Assembly: GCA_001799565.1 (NCBI GenBank)
Contig: MGTS01000006.1
Span: 6,585-70,584 of the forward strand
Direction of reading: 5' to 3'
DNA from: Elusimicrobia bacterium GWA2_51_34
GTDB taxonomy: Bacteria > Elusimicrobiota > Elusimicrobia > Elusimicrobiales > UBA9959
Length of the DNA: 64,000 bases
The notes under the pieces were generated by a model. It was not told the origin of the DNA. It made no database searches and saw only the letters and a list, made by a program, of their open reading frames with translations. A program made the position numbers and the translations under genes. Of this stretch, positions 1 to 8,864 are shown piece after piece. Each line of letters starts with the position of its first letter. Within the stretch, counting starts at the first letter, position 1.

Positions 1-741
1 CGTGCCAGTTGCGCCAATTTCGCCGGTGACACCTTGAATTCCTTGTGCGCCAGTGAGGCCTATCTCGCCAGCGATACCGGTTACGCCGGCAGCTCCGGTG
101 GAGCCTGTGTTACCTATCGCGCCCGCGGCGCCGGTTGCACCCGTAAAGCCTTGAATTCCCTGTTCGCCAATTGCGCCGATTAAATTGGTTAAATTTGAGC
201 CGTCTAAACTGGGCAGTTTATTGTCGGACGTCATTTGCACAAGCTGACTCGCTACGTTAAAAGCGTTCCCCTGAGTAGTTACCGCCGGTTTGTTGGTTAT
301 CATAGACCAATCCGCGCCCTCTGCCCAGGCGGCGGTGGCGCTGTTTAAAGCGTATAATGAGTAAGCTGAAGCAACTATCCTGTAGCGGGGAAACATTTCG
401 CTGTCGGTCCCAACTGTCACACCCAGCCAATAAGCGGTGGAGAAACTTATATTTAAAGGAGTAACCTCTCCCAGCATTACGCTGTAAATGCCGTAATTGT
501 CCGGGGTAACATTCTGGATTTCGGTCCATGCGGGCGAGCCTCCGGAAGCGGTCGTATAGAATTTAAACACCATGGGAACAACGCCGGTGACCGCTTTACC
601 GTTAGAGTCGGCAAGCTTTCCCTGAAAATTTATCAATCCCGGAACGGCCGCCAGCGCGGGCGTTACCGCGGCTGTTACGATCATGAACAGCCCGGCCAGG
701 GCGGCGCCGCAAATTCCAGTTTTCATGCTGTTGCTTTTCAT
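1..741 (-). CDS. Collagen-like repeat exported protein, 5' part only
   Basis: The reading frame is open from an ATG at 741 to the window edge, giving 247 residues with the C-terminus missing. A GGAGG ribosome site lies just upstream. Residues 1-31 are a signal peptide ending in PALAA. Residues about 32-120 form a compact domain ([13 protein letters not shown], then [12 protein letters not shown] and [11 protein letters not shown]) that commonly precedes collagen-like or tail-fibre-like regions in surface proteins of environmental bacteria. From about residue 181 the chain becomes Gly-X-Y triplets ([17 protein letters not shown]). Such triplets form trimeric triple helices in bacterial collagen-like proteins. 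A surface filament or adhesin is inferred. The ligand is unknown. Confidence 0.8.
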   Translation of the reverse strand, partial: MKSNSMKTGICGAALAGLFMIVTAAVTPALAAVPGLINFQGKLADSNGKAVTGVVPMVFKFYTTASGGSPAWTEIQNVTPDNYGIYSVMLGEVTPLNISFSTAYWLGVTVGTDSEMFPRYRIVASAYSLYALNSATAAWAEGADWSMITNKPAVTTQGNAFNVASQLVQMTSDNKLPSLDGSNLTNLIGAIGEQGIQGFTGATGAAGAIGNTGSTGAAGVTGIAGEIGLTGAQGIQGVTGEIGATGT

Positions 742-766
742 ATACAACCTCCGATTATTTTTTCAT

Positions 767-1726
767 CTAAAATTTGATTCCCAGCGATATACGATGAGTG
801 ATTCCCAGATCAGTGAACGAATTCCACGCATAGTCAAGCTGATAATCACTCCATTTAATTCCCATGCCGGCGGTTACCCCTGAAAGCGCGCCCAGTTCCT
901 TAACGGTGTCGTTCTTATATCCCGCTCTCGCCGCCAGAACAAAGGCGCCTAGCACGCGCGTGTATTCGGCCCCGGCGTGGATATTAATATCTTTTTCCGT
1001 GTAGTTCAGGTCGGAGGCAGCCAGCAAACCTTTAAACAGCTCCAGCGAACAACCCGCGCGGACTATCACCGGCAGAGGATTTTCTTCGGATACGTATTTG
1101 ACCTTCGTGCCCACATTCTGCACCGCCAAACCTGCGCTTATCTTCCGGCCCCAGGGCCTGAAACCGCTGTAGAGCGCGCCTATGTCGGCGGCATAGGAAT
1201 GCGCGGTTTCTTCTTCTATACGCGAGGATATGTATTTTAAATTTGCGCCCAGCGCGAGGCTGCCCCACGCGCGGGCATAGGAAACAATCCCCATCATGTC
1301 CGACATGTTGTAGTTCTCTGCAAGCCGCAAACCTGTGTTGTCCGCTTTCTGAATGTCGCCCGTGTTAAGGATATTAAACGCCGCGCCTATAGTACCGCCC
1401 AGCGCCCGCCGGCCGTACGCGATGTTTGAATAGGTGATGTCCTCAAGCCACAACGCGTGCGTCATGGACAATTCTCCGCGCTCTATACCGGCAAGCCCCG
1501 CCGGGTTCCAGTAAATCGCGTTCACATCGTCAGCCACGCCCGCAAAAACCTCGCCCATCGCCGACGGTCTGGCCCCCACACCCATCTGAAGAAATTGAAA
1601 CGCGCTCGTCCCCAGCGCGCTTCCCGCAAAAACAGGGGTTAGGGTATAGGGTAGAGGGCAGAGGGCAAAAGCAAACAGAAATGCCGAGATAAAAGCGGGC
1701 TTTCTGTTCTGCGCTAAAGTATTCAT
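767..1726 (-). CDS. PorV/PorQ-family outer-membrane beta-barrel protein
   Basis: The 319-residue protein carries the family signature after the signal peptide: GTSAFQFLQMGVGARPSAMG, then NAIYWNPAGLAG, then a barrel of alternating strands ending in HRISLGIKF. The family includes PorV of type IX secretion and UPF0164 proteins. They sit in the outer membrane and, in type IX systems, shuttle cargo. The ATG at 1726 has an AGAGAGA ribosome site, so it is preferred over a GTG at 1750. The signal peptide contains the odd stretch CPLPYTLTP, encoded by a repeat word (see 1634-1770). The gene lies directly downstream of a secreted protein with a FlgD-Ig tail, 34 bp apart, so the two are probably co-transcribed. 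Confidence 0.85.
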   Translation of the reverse strand: MNTLAQNRKPAFISAFLFAFALCPLPYTLTPVFAGSALGTSAFQFLQMGVGARPSAMGEVFAGVADDVNAIYWNPAGLAGIERGELSMTHALWLEDITYSNIAYGRRALGGTIGAAFNILNTGDIQKADNTGLRLAENYNMSDMMGIVSYARAWGSLALGANLKYISSRIEEETAHSYAADIGALYSGFRPWGRKISAGLAVQNVGTKVKYVSEENPLPVIVRAGCSLELFKGLLAASDLNYTEKDINIHAGAEYTRVLGAFVLAARAGYKNDTVKELGALSGVTAGMGIKWSDYQLDYAWNSFTDLGITHRISLGIKF

Positions 1727-1770
1727 AAAATTCTCTCTGCCTATTTCCACAATCTCTACCCTACCGTATC
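1634..1770. repeat. Word-repeat arms around the PorV-like gene start
   Basis: The plus strand at 1634-1666 is built from GGGT(A)TA and GAGGGCA words. Positions 1643-1656 (GGTATAGGGTAGAG) are nearly the reverse complement of 1754-1770 (CTCTACCCTACCGTATC). One arm is translated as part of the signal peptide and the other lies in the gap before the upstream gene. This is the same architecture as the purely intergenic word repeats elsewhere in the window. Confidence 0.6.
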
Positions 1771-2345
1771 ACAGCGAATTTACCTTTTGCCTTTCCGCCG
1801 CCGGGCGACGTAATGAAATAAAGGTAAACGCCGCTCGCCAGTTTCTGCCCATCGCTGTTTGTAGCGTTCCATTTATAATCATCAACCGTCCTGTTGGTTT
1901 TGTGAAGCTCCGCCACCTGTCTGCCGGTTATCGCGAATATCCTGATAGTCGCCTCCGCCGGCAGGTGCGCAAAGGTGATCTCAGAGGCTTGAAAGCTGCC
2001 CGGGCTGTTCGGCTTGAAGGGATTGGGATACACGTAGGCGTCGCTCAAATTAAGGGCGGGAGGATTGGCCATCGCCCGGGCCTGATCCGCAAATCCGCCT
2101 GAATTCTGGTAATTGGAGCTTTGCGCGTTGCCGGACACGCCCTGCCCAAGTGTACCGGTTTGGATCTTGTAGTTCGGCGAAGCCATGTCCGCGCCGCCGT
2201 TGGCCAACACGGGGATAGAAAGGTTATATCTGGCGCTTATCAGCACGCCGGCGTATACCAGCGAGCCGGTCAGCAAAACCATAACTGCTGACAACCGGCT
2301 CTTATGAAGAATCAATTTTATTTTCGGTTTCCAAAAAGCTGACAT
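1761..2345 (-). CDS. Secreted protein with C-terminal FlgD-Ig / T9SS-type tail
   Basis: This 194-residue protein has an N-terminal hydrophobic export segment (about residues 18-35). A low-complexity linker rich in Gly, Asn and Ser follows. Residues about 100-194 form an Ig-like tail: AYVYPNPFKPN, then ATIRIFAITGRQVAEL, then KLASGVYLYFI and a final KFAVIR. That pattern is typical of FlgD-Ig domains and of type IX C-terminal sorting domains, where YPNPF and GxYxY motifs are diagnostic. A PorV-like gene is immediately downstream, which fits cargo and carrier of a type IX-like pathway. No other T9SS component is visible here, so the link is an inference. Confidence 0.7.
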   Translation of the reverse strand: MSAFWKPKIKLILHKSRLSAVMVLLTGSLVYAGVLISARYNLSIPVLANGGADMASPNYKIQTGTLGQGVSGNAQSSNYQNSGGFADQARAMANPPALNLSDAYVYPNPFKPNSPGSFQASEITFAHLPAEATIRIFAITGRQVAELHKTNRTVDDYKWNATNSDGQKLASGVYLYFITSPGGGKAKGKFAVIR

Positions 2346-2480
2346 AAAACAAGTATAGTCCCCTGGCGGTTTGGCGTCTATTCGGAGTTGTACCGGGCTT
2401 GATGGGTAGTATTACACCGGTTTTAGGCGGGGACTACGGACACGCGCGCTTTATCAGACTTAAGCGCAAGCGCGGCTGTA

Positions 2481-3140
2481 TTACTTTATGGATGTCAACC
2501 CGTGCCGTATAGCGTACTTGGTGAGGCCTGCGACCGTGCGGATATTGAGCTTGCGCAATATATGTTCCCGGTGCGTCTCCGCCGTCCTGACTCCGATGCC
2601 GAGCTTGGCCGCTACGCCTTTGTTTGAGAAACCTTCGGCGAGCAATGTCAGCACCCCCAGCTCACGGCTCGTCAGCGAAACGCTGTCCGGCTGGTTTAGG
2701 GAAGACTTTGGCGCCGCGGCCAAAAGAGCGTCGGTAATACCGGCTGGAAAACACAGGCCGCCCCGGGCCACCTGCTTGATAGCGGCGAGCAGTTCCGCCG
2801 TCGGCTGATCCTTCGTCACGTAGCCCCTGGCGCCGCACCGGGCCATCCTGATCACGTATTCTTCGCTGGAATGGATGCTGAAAGCAAGTATTCCAGCCTT
2901 TGGCGCCAGCCGGCGCAGGCGGCGGGCCAGCTCCCAGCCTTCCATGGAAGGCAGGTTAACGTCCAATACGATGACATCGGGCGACAGCTTCTTAAGCTTG
3001 CGAAGGGCCTCCGGGGCATCTGAAGCCTCACCCACCACCGCTATAGAGCGGCTGGTCAGATAGGACCGCATCCCTTCACGTACGCTCTGATGGTCGTCTA
3101 CCAGAAAAATTTTAATATCGCTTTGTTTTCCGTCCGTCAC
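2481..3140 (-). CDS. NarL/FixJ-family response regulator
   Basis: The 219-residue protein has a receiver domain with acidic pair D15/D16, phosphoacceptor D60 in VIVLDVNLPS and the conserved Lys in GYVTKD. A LuxR-type DNA-binding domain follows (SLTSRELGVLTLLAEG to VRTAETHREHILRKLNI). It is expected to bind DNA when phosphorylated by a HisKA_3 kinase. A suitable kinase is encoded nearby at 5222-8782. It starts with GTG. It is closely similar over the receiver to the shorter protein at 3891-4370, so the two arose by duplication. Confidence 0.93.
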   Translation of the reverse strand: MTDGKQSDIKIFLVDDHQSVREGMRSYLTSRSIAVVGEASDAPEALRKLKKLSPDVIVLDVNLPSMEGWELARRLRRLAPKAGILAFSIHSSEEYVIRMARCGARGYVTKDQPTAELLAAIKQVARGGLCFPAGITDALLAAAPKSSLNQPDSVSLTSRELGVLTLLAEGFSNKGVAAKLGIGVRTAETHREHILRKLNIRTVAGLTKYAIRHGLTSIK

Positions 3141-3159
3141 AATTATTATCCTAGTGTTT

Positions 3160-3750
3160 CTAAAAACTATAATTCACCGCGGCGGTAATCATGAAGCCTT
3201 TGTCGCTGAAATTACGGCCCAACGGATGCTCTGCATCCTGAGAGTGGATATCCTCGGCCCATAGATAGCGGTAAGAGCCGTCTATGGACCAGACGGTGTT
3301 CAGGAAGAATTCAACTCCCCCTCCCGCATGAGGCCCAAAACGGAACTCGGAACTGTCGGTAGGAGCGTAGACATGGGTGTAATACCATCCTCCCCCGGCC
3401 AAAATGTAGGGTGCGAACCTGTAACCGTGCGGCATAAGATAGACCATAACCGAAAGCTGGATCGGGACCACATCCACGTTTGTTCCGCCGTATTTATCTT
3501 TGCGCAGGTCCACAGAACCTTCCAAAGCCCATCTGCGCGTAAGGTGATAGCGCGCCTGCGCTCCTTCAGCCAAGTCCCCGCTGTCGGCGCCCCTGGGATG
3601 ATAATACGCTGCGCGGCCGCCTATTGACAGGCCGGGCCGGGGGCCGCGGCTGTCTTCGGCATAGAATTGCGCGCAGGTCAGTGAAGCCGGAAAAAGCGCG
3701 GCAACCAGAAGCATAAAAAAAGCCAGCCGCTTATACGCGTTCATGAACAT
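3160..3750 (-). CDS. Outer-membrane beta-barrel protein
   Basis: This 196-residue protein has a signal peptide (AFFMLLVAALFPASLTCAQ). Alternating amphipathic strands follow: RPGLSIGGRAAYYHPRG, RYHLTRRWALEGSVDL, PYILAGGGWYYTHVY, GGGVEFFLNTVWSIDGSYRYLW. The chain ends in an aromatic residue (AAVNYSF), as barrels recognised by the BAM machine do. Size and pattern fit an eight-stranded OmpA/OmpW-like barrel. It sits between two response-regulator genes, but no regulatory link can be shown. Function is unknown. Confidence 0.75.
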   Translation of the reverse strand: MFMNAYKRLAFFMLLVAALFPASLTCAQFYAEDSRGPRPGLSIGGRAAYYHPRGADSGDLAEGAQARYHLTRRWALEGSVDLRKDKYGGTNVDVVPIQLSVMVYLMPHGYRFAPYILAGGGWYYTHVYAPTDSSEFRFGPHAGGGVEFFLNTVWSIDGSYRYLWAEDIHSQDAEHPLGRNFSDKGFMITAAVNYSF

Positions 3751-3890
3751 TTTTCCTTGAATTAGTAATCCGCTTTTGCGGTCTCAGGTTAAGCATACCC
3801 CATACCACGGGCCCTGCCAATGCGGAATTATACTCTTGACGGACGGTGTTATTACGGAGAAGCTGCAGGAGCCGTTAGGATTTGGACGGC

Positions 3891-4370
3891 CTAGGTATTT
3901 TCGGCTAGATGTCGAAGGGCTGGTTTTAGATAGAACTTATTCACGGCGGCTAAAATAGCGTCGCCCATACCGGCGGGAAAATGCAGGCCGCCCCGGGCCA
4001 CCTGCCTGATAGCGGCGAGAAGTTCCGCCGTCGGCTGGTCTTTAGTCACATAGCCACGGGCGCCGCAACAGGCCATCTTGACCATATATTCTTTGCTGGA
4101 ATGGATGCTGAAAGTAAGTATCCTGGCCTTTGGCGCCAGCCGGCGCAGGCGGAGGGCCAGCTCCCAGCCTTTCATGGAAGGCAAACTAACATCCAATACT
4201 ATAATATCGGGCGACAGCTTCTTAAGCTTGCGAAGGGCCTCCGGGGCATCTGAAGCATAACCCACCACCACAATCCCACGGCTGACAAGATAGGAACGCA
4301 CCCCTTCGCGCACGATTGGATGGTCGTCTACCAGAAAAACGCTGATTTTATTTTGTTCCACGTCTGCCAT
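3891..4370 (-). CDS. Stand-alone receiver, truncated duplicate of the NarL-type regulator
   Basis: The 159-residue protein has an intact receiver (D15, D16, phosphoacceptor D60, Lys in GYVTKDQPTAELLAAI). It is nearly the same as residues 1-140 of the regulator at 2481-3140. Similarity stops after the linker (FPAGMGDAILAAVNKF), and the LuxR-type HTH is absent. The 115 bp downstream contain no recognisable HTH remnant in any frame I read. It may work as a phosphate sink or competitor for the cognate kinase, or be a decaying copy. The conserved active site favours a protein still under selection. Confidence 0.8.
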   Translation of the reverse strand: MADVEQNKISVFLVDDHPIVREGVRSYLVSRGIVVVGYASDAPEALRKLKKLSPDIIVLDVSLPSMKGWELALRLRRLAPKARILTFSIHSSKEYMVKMACCGARGYVTKDQPTAELLAAIRQVARGGLHFPAGMGDAILAAVNKFYLKPALRHLAENT

Positions 4371-4395
4371 GTTTTTAAAAAGAATTGTAACTGCT

Positions 4396-4535
4396 AAGGG
4401 ATAGGCTGTAGGCTATTAGGCTGTTAGGCTGTTAGGCTGTTAGGCTGTTAGGCTGTTAGGCTGTTAGGCTGTTAGCGCATGTTGTGTTTTTGCTTATTAC
4501 CTACAGCCTGCTCTTCCTTCAGTCTAACAGCCTTT
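4396..4535. repeat. Word-repeat locus with seven tandem TTAGGCTG units
   Basis: Seven perfect 8-bp units TTAGGCTG run from 4416 to 4471 after an imperfect lead-in (ATAGGCTGTAGGCTA). The opposite arm at 4500-4535 carries CCTACAGCCTG and CTAACAGCC, the reverse complement. The last codons and stop of the neighbouring regulator gene (4524-) are made from the word GGCTGTTAG. There are no spacers, so it is not a CRISPR array. Confidence 0.85.
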
Positions 4536-5225
4536 CTTTTCCACCTGCTTGGCCGGGGTGGAAGATCTCAGCGACGTCAGGCCATGCTGGATGGCATATT
4601 TCGTAAGACCAGCAATGGTCGTGATATTGAGTTTGTGAGAGAGATGCTCGCGATGCGTCTCGGCGGTCCGCACGCTGATGCCCAGTTTTCTCGCCACCTC
4701 TTTGTTGGCCAGACCTTCAGCCAGAAGAATGAGCACTTCCCGCTCGCGCGCGGTCAATACGGCTTCTTTTGTCCCATCAGGGGCGGGCTTAGACCCCGGG
4801 GCCAGGATGGCGTCGGACATATCGGAAGGAAAATAGAGGCCGCCCTTATGGACGTGCTGGATGGCCTCTATGAGTTTTGCCGTGGGCGCGTCCTTCATCA
4901 CATAACCGTGCACGCCGCAGCGGGCCATCCTGACCACGTATTCCTGGCCGGCATGGACGCTGAAGGCGATGAGTTTGGCGTTGGGAGCCGTTTGGCGCAG
5001 CCGCCGGGCAAGTTCTCCGCCATCCAAAGAAGGGAGGGAGATATCTAGGATGATAACATCCGGCGTGATCTTCTTGAGCTTGCGCAAAGCCTCTTTATCG
5101 TCGGAGGCCTCCCCGACCAGCAAAAATAAGCCATGGCTGCTCAGAAAGGAACGGACTCCCTCGCGCACAACAGGATGATCGTCCACCAAAAACACTTTAA
5201 TCTTGGTCCGGCTGATGTTTTTCAT
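4524..5225 (-). CDS. NarL/FixJ-family response regulator, kinase partner
   Basis: The 233-residue protein has a receiver with D15/D16 and phosphoacceptor D61 (VIILDISLPS), Lys in GYVMKD, then a LuxR-type HTH (LTAREREVLILLAEGL to RTAETHREHLSHKLNI). Its ATG overlaps the stop of the CheB-CheR kinase gene by ATGA (5222-5225), so it is translationally coupled and very likely the cognate regulator. The final residues derive from a repeat word that supplies the stop codon. Target genes are unknown; barrel and transporter genes are nearby. Confidence 0.93.
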   Translation of the reverse strand: MKNISRTKIKVFLVDDHPVVREGVRSFLSSHGLFLLVGEASDDKEALRKLKKITPDVIILDISLPSLDGGELARRLRQTAPNAKLIAFSVHAGQEYVVRMARCGVHGYVMKDAPTAKLIEAIQHVHKGGLYFPSDMSDAILAPGSKPAPDGTKEAVLTAREREVLILLAEGLANKEVARKLGISVRTAETHREHLSHKLNITTIAGLTKYAIQHGLTSLRSSTPAKQVEKKGC

Positions 5226-8200
5226 GCTTTATTCCCTCCTGTCCCCGATAATGGCACACGGGCGCCGAGCCTGGTCCCGGCGCCTGGCGTTGAATGAAGC
5301 GCGAAAAAGCCTCCAACCGATTCCGCCCGCGCACGCATGTTCCCAAGGCCGATTCCCCCCCTGGTCAGCGGCCTATTGGCGCCGTGAGCAAACCCGACCC
5401 CATTGTCGCTCACGCTCAGGAAGATCTCTCTCCTTTTGCAAGAGAGGTCTACCGTGACCCTGGTGGCCTTGGAATGTTTTCCGATATTGTTGAGCGCCTC
5501 CTGGGCGATGCGGAAAATTGCCAGCGCCGGATCGGGCAGGATGGACTCCGGAACGCGTTCGGTCCGCAGCATTACCCGCACCCCCGCGCGCTCTTTAAAC
5601 TCGCGGCAAAGCATGCGCAAGGCCGGTTCAAGGCCCAAATCTACCAGTTCAGAAGGTATGAGATTCTGCGAGACACGGCGGATCTCCGAGATGGCGCGAT
5701 CCAGAACACCGCCCACTTTAAGGATCTTCGCCGCGGCTCTCCCGTCCAGGGCAATCTCGCCCGGGAGGGATTCCAGCCTGAATTTGACGCCCGAAAGTAT
5801 CTGGCCGACACCGTCATGAAGCTCGCGGGCAAGGCGCTTACGCTCCATTTCCTGGGCTGAGATCACGCGCGCATTCAGCCTGCGGAGCTCACGGTCGGCC
5901 CGCTTTCGCTCCGTGATATCCCGTTCGGTGGTAGCAACCTCCACCGGCTGGCCCTTCTCATCGCGCAGCACAGTGACAGTAAGCAAAACGTCCAGAATCC
6001 GGCCGCTCTTCGTACGGCGCTGTATCTCTATAGGCGCCGCCGATACCCGTACCAGCTCCCGCGCCCTTATGCGTTTGTTTTCCGGCATGATCCGCCTGAT
6101 GCTCATCGCCAGAGCTTCGCTTTCAGTGTAGCCGTACATCTTTTGCGCGCCCTTGTTCCAGGCGATGATCCGGTCTTTGAGATCACATATGATTACGGCG
6201 TCGTTAGAGTCGCGCACCAAAGTGGCCAGCCGCAGCACGGTTTTCTCCGAGAGCTTCCGGTCGTGTATATCTATAAGGGCCATCACGGCTCCCTCGGTCC
6301 TGCTTCTTTCTGTCCTACTTTTGTCGGTCCGGTAAGGCCGAAGGATGAGGTAATACCAGCGGTCTTGCGTGTCCTGGACTTCCAGCGCCTGGACATGGCC
6401 GGTCCTGATCACGTCAAGGAGCAGTTGTTTCAAGTTGGGAAGGCGCAGCGGGAGTCTGCTGTCCACAACGGACCGTCCGATCTTGTCCGGGGAGAGGCCG
6501 AGCGCCTTCTCCGCCGGCGAAGTAAAGCGGCGGACGGTCAGGTCGGAACCCAGCAGGACTATCGGGATGTTGATATTGGCCAGAAGATTGGAGAGATCGT
6601 TGTTGGCGTTGCTCAGTACCAGGTTACCGCGTCCGACTTCCTCACTCGACGTTATCAGTTCTTCGTTGGTGGACTGAAGCTCTTCCTTGGCGGTCTCGAA
6701 CTCCTCATTAATGCTTTGCAGTTCTTCGTTGCTGGAAAGAAGCTCCTCATTTGAGGTCTGAAGCCTCGCATTGGTAGACTCCTGCTCTTCTATGATGGCT
6801 TTAAGATGCTCGCCGGAAATCGCCAAGTCCTCTTTGAGCTCGATGACGCGGCGGCTTTCCTTCCCCCGCCGCGTCCGGCCGGCACGCCGCTTGTCCGGTT
6901 CCGCTGCGCCTATCTCCTCAAAGAGGATAAGAAAATATTCATTACGCGGATTGGAGGCTTTGATCGGCAGGACCTCGATACGGATGCGCCCGGGGGTCTC
7001 GTCCGGATAAGGCGCCGCGACCTCTTTGCGCACGGCGCAGGCCGACATTTTTGCCACATGAATGGCCGCCCGTAGTTCCAAAAGGAGATCTCCTGAAGCC
7101 ATACGGCGAAGATTCATGCCCGGTTTGCCTGGCGCCGACCGGAGATAAGAAGAGGTGTTCCCCAGGAAACGCAATATCTCCATGTCCCGGTTGATGATAA
7201 CGCCGTTGGGGAGGTAGCGCACCGGCAGGACGCTGTCCAGCTCGCCTTGCAGGTCGAAGGGGTCCGTAACCGGCTTTTTTTTGCCCGCCCCGCCGCGCCC
7301 GGGGTCTTTAAAGCTGGACTCGGTCTCCGGGAAACGGCTGGGTTGCATAAAATCGAGGCGCGCCTTTGAAGCGGATGTCCTCTCGAAAAAAACCTTTTTT
7401 TTCACGTTCAGTGGCGAAAAACTTCCCGAAAAATTTCCGACGGTCTCCGAACGCCCCAACATGAGGATGCCCCGCGGCTTCAAAGCGTATTGAAATATCT
7501 TCAGCGCCCTTTCCTGGAGCGCCGGCCCCAGATATATCAGGAGATTGCGGCAGCTGATCAGGTCCAGGTTCGTGAAAGGCGGATCCTGCAGCAGGTTTTT
7601 GGAGGCAAAGATACACCGCTCGCGGATATACGGGGCGATACGATAACCGTCCTCCGTCTTGATGAAGAAACGCCGCAGCCGCTCGGGTGAAACCTCCGCC
7701 CTGATCTTCGCGGGGTAGAGTCCAACGCGGGCCCTTTCCACTACGACGGGGTTCACATCCGTCGCGAAGATCTGGAAAGGTATTCTGGATGCTTGTTTAC
7801 CGAGGAACTCGATCAGGTTTATGGCCTGGGAGTAGGCCTCTTCGCCCGTGGAGCAGCCGGGAACCCAGATACGGATCGGCGTATAGGCGGATCTGTTTTT
7901 AAGGAGACCCGGATAGATACCGCTCTTTAAGGCATTGAAAGATTCCGGTTCCCGGAAAAACGACGTCACGGAGATCAGGATATCGCGGTAGAGCGACTCC
8001 AGTTCCTTTGAGTCCGCTTTCAGCGTGCGGTAATACTTCTCCGGCTCGCGGACCCGCCCCAGCATCATGCGCCTTTGGATGCGCCGGCGCAGCGTGCCCC
8101 GTTTATAAAGCTCGAACTCGACTCCCTTGGCGGTCCGCAGAAGCTCCAGTATCCTGTTCAGAGGGCCCTCGCCCATGGGTTTGTCTTGATGCCGCTCGCC

Positions 8201-8782
8201 GCCATCCCGCGCAAAGAACAGCCTTTCCCCGATCTCGGTCGGGGAGAGGATGAAGTCCACGCAGCCGGAAAGCACGGCTGAATTAGGCATGCTGAGATGA
8301 GCCGCGGTATTTCCATCCTGCGCGAAAGTCGTTCCGCCGCTTGCTTTGATGGCCCGCAGGCCTTCAGTCCCGTCGGAACCCTCTCCCGACAAGAGGACGC
8401 CTATCGCCATGTCCCTCCTATCGTTGGCTAATGAGCGAAAAAAACTGTCAATAGGTTTGCGCCAGACAGACTTATGTCCGGAGGAGGAAAGGTAGAGAAT
8501 CCCTTCCTTTATCAGCATCGCGCGGTTTGGAGGAAGGATGTAGATCCGGTCGGGCAAAACCTTGTCGCCGCTTTTAACTTCTCTGACCGGAAGCCTGGTG
8601 CTGCGCGCCAGTATCTCGGTCAAATGACTCTTATATTGGGGGGCCAGATGGGGAACAAGCACGAACGCCATGCCCGGCTCCGGCGGCAGAGCGTTCAAGA
8701 GCTCCTCAAACGCCTTAAGCCCGCCGGCGGAAGCGCCGATGGCGACTATGGGGAACGCTTTAGGGTTATTGCGGGTTTTCAC
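5222..8782 (-). CDS. CheB-CheR-PAS-histidine kinase fusion
   Basis: This 1186-residue protein starts with a CheB methylesterase domain (IGASAGG, VPHL, GEGSDGTEGL) at about 1-190. A CheR-type SAM methyltransferase follows at about 205-470 (TLRRRIQRRM, PGCSTGEEAYS, CRNLLIYL). Next is a Glu/Asn-rich coiled coil near 690-750 with repeated NEEL(Q)S, then two PAS regions. The C-terminus is a HisKA_3 kinase (ERKRLARELHDGVGQ) with an HATPase (AQEALNNIGKHS; GGIGLGNM). CheB/CheR fusions with kinases are known for sensing outside classical chemotaxis. HisKA_3 kinases pair with NarL-type regulators, as encoded next door with a 4-bp overlap. It starts with GTG. No transmembrane segment is seen, so it is cytoplasmic. 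Confidence 0.93.
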   Translation of the reverse strand: MKTRNNPKAFPIVAIGASAGGLKAFEELLNALPPEPGMAFVLVPHLAPQYKSHLTEILARSTRLPVREVKSGDKVLPDRIYILPPNRAMLIKEGILYLSSSGHKSVWRKPIDSFFRSLANDRRDMAIGVLLSGEGSDGTEGLRAIKASGGTTFAQDGNTAAHLSMPNSAVLSGCVDFILSPTEIGERLFFARDGGERHQDKPMGEGPLNRILELLRTAKGVEFELYKRGTLRRRIQRRMMLGRVREPEKYYRTLKADSKELESLYRDILISVTSFFREPESFNALKSGIYPGLLKNRSAYTPIRIWVPGCSTGEEAYSQAINLIEFLGKQASRIPFQIFATDVNPVVVERARVGLYPAKIRAEVSPERLRRFFIKTEDGYRIAPYIRERCIFASKNLLQDPPFTNLDLISCRNLLIYLGPALQERALKIFQYALKPRGILMLGRSETVGNFSGSFSPLNVKKKVFFERTSASKARLDFMQPSRFPETESSFKDPGRGGAGKKKPVTDPFDLQGELDSVLPVRYLPNGVIINRDMEILRFLGNTSSYLRSAPGKPGMNLRRMASGDLLLELRAAIHVAKMSACAVRKEVAAPYPDETPGRIRIEVLPIKASNPRNEYFLILFEEIGAAEPDKRRAGRTRRGKESRRVIELKEDLAISGEHLKAIIEEQESTNARLQTSNEELLSSNEELQSINEEFETAKEELQSTNEELITSSEEVGRGNLVLSNANNDLSNLLANINIPIVLLGSDLTVRRFTSPAEKALGLSPDKIGRSVVDSRLPLRLPNLKQLLLDVIRTGHVQALEVQDTQDRWYYLILRPYRTDKSRTERSRTEGAVMALIDIHDRKLSEKTVLRLATLVRDSNDAVIICDLKDRIIAWNKGAQKMYGYTESEALAMSIRRIMPENKRIRARELVRVSAAPIEIQRRTKSGRILDVLLTVTVLRDEKGQPVEVATTERDITERKRADRELRRLNARVISAQEMERKRLARELHDGVGQILSGVKFRLESLPGEIALDGRAAAKILKVGGVLDRAISEIRRVSQNLIPSELVDLGLEPALRMLCREFKERAGVRVMLRTERVPESILPDPALAIFRIAQEALNNIGKHSKATRVTVDLSCKRREIFLSVSDNGVGFAHGANRPLTRGGIGLGNMRARAESVGGFFALHSTPGAGTRLGARVPLSGTGGNKA

Positions 8783-8864
8783 AGTGATTCCCGCTATTAT
8801 ACTATTTTCGGATAAAATGAATAAAAAAACAAGAGTGGATTACTTACTGTCTGTCGGCGTTGTG

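Noticed and set aside
4416-4471. Tandem 8-bp repeat that might be read as a CRISPR array
   Set aside because: Units are 8 bp, contiguous and without spacers. No cas gene is present.
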